Source: Bacteroidales bacterium (GTDB taxonomy: Bacteria > Bacteroidota > Bacteroidia > Bacteroidales > UBA1715). From it: a stretch of 44,405 bases of DNA. Every line of letters starts with the position of its first letter. The stretch's first letter is position 1. The position numbers and the translations under genes are program-made. Below are positions 41,887 through 44,405 of the stretch, one piece after another. The notes beneath the pieces were generated by a model, which saw only the letters and a program-made list of their open reading frames with translations, ran no database searches and was not told where the DNA came from. Location: contig JAGCOW010000024.1 in assembly GCA_017642535.1 (NCBI GenBank), forward strand, positions 1-44,405, given 5' to 3'.

Positions 41887-42111
41887 ATGGCTTCAGAATC
41901 GGAAATAAACAAAATCATTGGTCAACGGATTCGACTGATTCGTGAGAAACAGGGAATTTCGCAACACGAACTTGCCATGCGTTGCAATTTTGAGCCATCA
42001 AATCTTTGCCGTATAGAATCAGGAAACACAAATCTCACCATAAAAACTATGTTTCGCATCAGCACGGCATTGGAAATACCGTTTCATAGGTTAACTGACG
42101 GGATACAATAA
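41887..42111 (+). CDS. XRE-family helix-turn-helix regulator (74 aa)
   Basis: A minimal Cro/C1-type HTH fills the protein: IIGQRIRLIREKQGISQHELAMRCNFEPSNLCRIESGNTNLTI, with the recognition helix around SNLCRIESG. There is no extra sensor domain. The ATG at 41887 (MASESEIN) is preferred to 41878 because of its distance from the predicted transcription start near 41873. A perfect palindrome covers its promoter and two relatives lie before the divergent operon, making it the most likely regulator of both. Like restriction-system C proteins it is small, but no restriction gene adjoins it. Confidence 0.88.
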   Translation: MASESEINKIIGQRIRLIREKQGISQHELAMRCNFEPSNLCRIESGNTNLTIKTMFRISTALEIPFHRLTDGIQ

Positions 42112-42127
42112 TCTTTCTGCGAATAGC

Positions 42128-43435
42128 TCACTGTTTGCTCGTATCTTTCTCTATTTCCAACGTAGCAGCATCTGGCAACTGGCCGTACATTTCCAAAAAT
42201 ACTGAATTCTTTTTTTCTACATAAGGAGCAAGTTCCTGCCATGTGGTAATTTCTTCACGTTCCGATTTAAATTGCCAAGATTCTTTTATGGGAAGCCATA
42301 AATCAAGGTAGAATCGTTTACTTAAAGCGATATTACTTGCACTTGCTTGTTCTCGTGTGGTAAATTTATGATTTGCCAGACTGTCTAACAAGGGGGCATA
42401 AAAAATATCTACCATCTTTTTTGCAGAATCCAGGTCCATTTTTTTTACGGGATCCAAATCCTTCTTTTTTGTGGACGTCTTTTGTGTTTTGACGGGCTGA
42501 GTTTTTTTTTCAACCACATTGTTGTTCTCCGAAATTGAGTCTTCAACAGCAATGTAATTATGTATGGTGTCGGTTTGTGAATTTTCATGTACTATATTTT
42601 TGTCGGACGAATTAAAATACCTGTAGAATAACATAGTAGAAATCAGAATAATTCCCAAAAACAATGCATTCCACAAAAATCTGCGAGTCGGAACAATCTT
42701 GATTTTGTGCTGAATGTCGGCAATAGAGTTGTAACGACGCTCTCTATCGGCTTGTGTACATTTTTTCCAGATTTTACTGTATGCACGGGGGAGTTTTAAC
42801 TCAGAAAGAATGATTCCCAACGAATAAATGTCGGCACGACAATCTACTGTTTCTGGAGCATTGAGTTGCTCGGGAGCAATGTATTTCAATGTTCCTGAAG
42901 ATAGTTTCAACGAAGAATAATAATCTGCATCCGCAAGGCCGAAATCTATGATTTTTACGTTGTTGCCATTATTTGTTATGAGAATGTTGTCGGGCTTCAA
43001 GTCGCGATGAACAATCTGTTTTGCGTGAATGTAGGCGAGGGCGTCAAGCAGCTCGTTCACGATTTTCACAAAAACACTTGTAGGATGTTTTTGTCGTTTG
43101 AACTCGGTGAGTGTGATGCCGTCAATGTATTCAAGCACAATCACGTCGCCTATGGTCTCATCGTGTTCTTTCGAAATTGTGCGTACAATGTTCGGGTGGT
43201 CAAGTTGTATTGTGAGGTCGAACTCTTTTGCCAGCAGGTCAATATATTGTGACTTTGTGGAATAATCAGGTTTCAGTGTCTTGAGAAAATACCACTTACC
43301 AAAACGCTGCGCCTTGTATGTCTCGTTGAATCCGTTTTCACCCAATTTTATATAATTACAAAACCGATCGTTTTGCTGTGACAAAAACGAAGACGTGAAG
43401 ATACCCGAAGAATCGTTGTCTGTTGTAAATTCCAT
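42128..43435 (-). CDS. Membrane Ser/Thr protein kinase (PknB-like)
   Basis: Residues about 27-250 form a Hanks-type kinase: a degenerate glycine loop (LGENGFNETYKA), K52, HRDLKPDN with D145, K147 and N150, DFG at 164-166, APE-like IAPEQ. One helix at about 254-272 (WNALFLGIILISTMLFY) is followed by about 165 periplasmic residues with a KK-rich linker and no PASTA repeat. The start is taken at 43435 (MEFTTDN); an upstream ATG at 43510 gives an unlikely leader. It converges with the XRE gene (16-bp gap). The target is unknown; phosphorylation of the neighbouring operon products is only a possibility. Confidence 0.92.
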   Translation of the reverse strand: MEFTTDNDSSGIFTSSFLSQQNDRFCNYIKLGENGFNETYKAQRFGKWYFLKTLKPDYSTKSQYIDLLAKEFDLTIQLDHPNIVRTISKEHDETIGDVIVLEYIDGITLTEFKRQKHPTSVFVKIVNELLDALAYIHAKQIVHRDLKPDNILITNNGNNVKIIDFGLADADYYSSLKLSSGTLKYIAPEQLNAPETVDCRADIYSLGIILSELKLPRAYSKIWKKCTQADRERRYNSIADIQHKIKIVPTRRFLWNALFLGIILISTMLFYRYFNSSDKNIVHENSQTDTIHNYIAVEDSISENNNVVEKKTQPVKTQKTSTKKKDLDPVKKMDLDSAKKMVDIFYAPLLDSLANHKFTTREQASASNIALSKRFYLDLWLPIKESWQFKSEREEITTWQELAPYVEKKNSVFLEMYGQLPDAATLEIEKDTSKQ

Positions 43436-43442
43436 TTCGTTA

Positions 43443-43450
43443 CAAATATA
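43443..43450 (-). promoter_or_regulatory. -7 promoter element for the kinase gene
   Basis: On the minus strand this reads TATATTTG, an exact -7 match. It predicts a start only one or two bases before the ATG at 43435, so the mRNA would be nearly leaderless if that start is used. Confidence 0.45.
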
Positions 43451-43609
43451 AAAAAATCGAACATTTGTCTTGCAAAGTTCATTTTGCTTGTTGAAAAGTG
43501 GTCGTTGCACCTATCAAGACGAATGTGTGGTTTCGATAAACTCTGTCCTACAAAAAAGGACCAATAAGAATTTGAGTTTCGAAGTTTTTTTTTGTTTTTT
43601 TGTACACAA

Positions 43610-44185
43610 ATGACAAAGAAAAACTCATCGGTAATATTTGAGCTTCGTGCTGAATTGGAGCAGGCTCTCGGGCGGAAACTGAAAACTCCGAACGATTTTG
43701 TGTTTTGTGTGGGCGCGATATGGGACAAATTGCGTCAAAACATTAGTCCCACAACACTCAAACGACTTTGGGGCTATATCGACGGTGCCGACACAACCCG
43801 ATTGTCAACGCTCAACATTTTGAGTCAATTCTTGGGCTACACCGACTGGGACGGTTATCTTGCCCACTTGGAACAAAAGTCAGAGTCGCAAAGTGCCATT
43901 ATGCAACAACCAGAGGTATCAACCTCCGATTTGAAAAAAGGAACGCAGATAGAAATTCAATGGCAACCAAATCGCCGTTGTGTTTTGGAATATTTGGGAG
44001 AAAACTCGTTTGTCGTAATCGAATCTGAACATTCCAAATTGCAGAAAGGCGACACATTTGAATGTATGTCGTTTTATCTTCACCATCCATTATATATAGA
44101 CAATCTTGTGCAAGGCGGGAATGCTCCTGTTTCATTTGTCGTTGGCAAACGAGACGGATTAACGGTGGTAAAACGATATATTTAA
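43610..44185 (+). CDS. Probable DNA-binding protein with C-terminal beta domain (191 aa)
   Basis: The N-terminal half (FELRAELEQALGRKLKTPNDF, ISPTTLKRLWGYIDG, TRLSTLNILSQFLGYTDWDGYLAHL) is a helical unit recurring in Bacteroidetes proteins, with the look of an HTH-like DNA-binding domain (TTLKRLWGY and STLNILSQFLGY). The C-terminal part (about 105-191) is beta-rich: GTQIEIQWQPNRRCVLEYLGENSFVVIES, LQKGDTFE, APVSFVVGKRDGLTVVKRY. The start at 43610 (MTKKNSS) is used. It is divergent from the kinase gene and upstream of the convergent rRNA operon end. A transcription factor is the best guess; the family is not named. Confidence 0.8.
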   Translation: MTKKNSSVIFELRAELEQALGRKLKTPNDFVFCVGAIWDKLRQNISPTTLKRLWGYIDGADTTRLSTLNILSQFLGYTDWDGYLAHLEQKSESQSAIMQQPEVSTSDLKKGTQIEIQWQPNRRCVLEYLGENSFVVIESEHSKLQKGDTFECMSFYLHHPLYIDNLVQGGNAPVSFVVGKRDGLTVVKRYI

Positions 44186-44211
44186 TGCGTAATTTTTGTC
44201 AGGTATTATGA

Positions 44212-44245
44212 ATTGTACATTGTACATTGTGCATTGTGGATTGCG
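44212..44245. repeat. Degenerate 7-bp tandem repeat
   Basis: The unit TGTACAT repeats about four to five times with drift (TGTACAT, TGTACAT, TGTGCAT, TGTGGAT). It lies between the convergent protein gene and the rRNA operon terminator. Such TTGTACA arrays are frequent in intergenic DNA of Bacteroidetes. No function is known. Confidence 0.75.
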
Positions 44246-44262
44246 GAGCCTTCCGGGCGGGC

Positions 44263-44296
44263 ATAAAAAAAGTCCGCCAGTTTCCTGACGGACTTC
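44263..44296 (-). terminator. rRNA operon terminator
   Basis: On the minus strand, 10 of 11 bases of AAGTCCGTCAG (44285-44295) pair with 44270-44280, followed by a TTTTTTT tract toward 44264. It follows the 3' end of the 5S gene by about 10 bases. Confidence 0.9.
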
Positions 44297-44305
44297 GTAA
44301 AAAAA

Positions 44306-44405
44306 GAGGCGGCACCTACTCTCCCGGTTGTGACCCAGTACCATCGGCGCTTCCGGTCTTAACTTCTCTGTTCGGTATGGGAAGAGGTGGAACCCCGGAG
44401 CTATA
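44306..44405 (-). rRNA. rrf: 5S ribosomal RNA, 3' part (5' end outside window)
   Basis: The minus-strand sequence has the conserved 5S core: GGGTTCCACCTCTTCCC, then CATACCGAACAGAGAAGTTA, the loop E region CGCCGATGGTACTGGG and the 3' helix GGGAGAGTAGGTGCCGCCTC. About 100 of 110-115 bases are visible; the 5' end, and presumably 23S and 16S genes, lie beyond position 44405. Confidence 0.95.

Noticed and set aside
43436..43510. Upstream start for the Ser/Thr kinase
   Set aside because: The extra 25 residues (MQRPLFNKQNELC...) are unlike kinase N-termini and the region contains an exact -7 box.

Overview
The window reads as chromosomal DNA of a Bacteroidota (Bacteroidetes) bacterium, probably a polysaccharide-degrading member of the Bacteroidales or a related order. 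Four things support this. Several secreted proteins end in type IX secretion (T9SS) sorting domains. Promoters fit the Bacteroidetes -7 consensus TAnnTTTG. SusC/SusD-free secreted glycoside hydrolases of families 8 and 44 are present. The DNA is AT-rich and strong Shine-Dalgarno sites are absent. No species can be named from the sequence alone.

Layout. (1) 1-1.1 kb: the end of a secreted T9SS protein and a helical protein of unknown function. (2) 1.4-11.0 kb: an accessory, defence-type island. It holds two broken small genes, a BcgI-like restriction-modification pair (nuclease-methylase fusion plus specificity subunit), a frameshifted DGQHR/coiled-coil/TIR-like gene, an OLD-family ATPase-nuclease, and a DUF4062/histidine-kinase-type ATPase/winged-helix protein flanked by a 38-bp direct repeat. 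(3) 11.1-24.7 kb: sufB and ftsE, a SPOR protein, a GH8 endoglucanase, asd, a lamin-tail T9SS type B protein, a small protein, a GH44 endoglucanase/xyloglucanase and an unknown T9SS protein. (4) 24.7-25.6 kb: palindromic repeats, including an 80-bp composite repeat duplicated on both sides of a small lipoprotein gene. (5) 25.6-33.1 kb: metabolic and envelope genes (metY, glmS, a family 9 glycosyltransferase), a fused SiaB-SiaC regulator with a separate SiaC, an O-methyltransferase and a CNNM/CBS membrane protein. (6) 33.1-41.1 kb: a tight run of thirteen minus-strand genes described below. (7) 41.1-44.4 kb: an XRE regulator with palindromic operator-like sites, a membrane Ser/Thr kinase, a likely DNA-binding protein, and the 3' part of a 5S rRNA gene closing an rRNA operon.

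The best candidate for an undescribed system is the thirteen-gene minus-strand run. From its 5' end it encodes a membrane-anchored OmpA-domain protein with a cytoplasmic domain, a 43-residue basic peptide, a TerB-like protein, two paralogous small proteins with an internally repeated domain, an ASCH/PUA-like protein, a tandem-repeat protein, a PD-(D/E)XK nuclease-like protein, a Lys/Thr-rich protein carrying the same repeated domain, a small basic coiled-coil protein, a small membrane protein, a voltage-sensor channel with a non-canonical selectivity filter, and a gamma-glutamylcyclotransferase/glutamine-amidotransferase-like fusion. Gaps are 6 to 49 bp, so one transcript is likely. Two imperfect TTATCAT/ATGATAA palindromes lie upstream, and a third perfect one lies before the XRE gene, which suggests (inference) that this regulator controls both itself and the run.

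The second point of interest is the island at 1.4-11 kb, where three of seven genes carry one lesion each. This is either decay of a recently acquired island or local sequence error.
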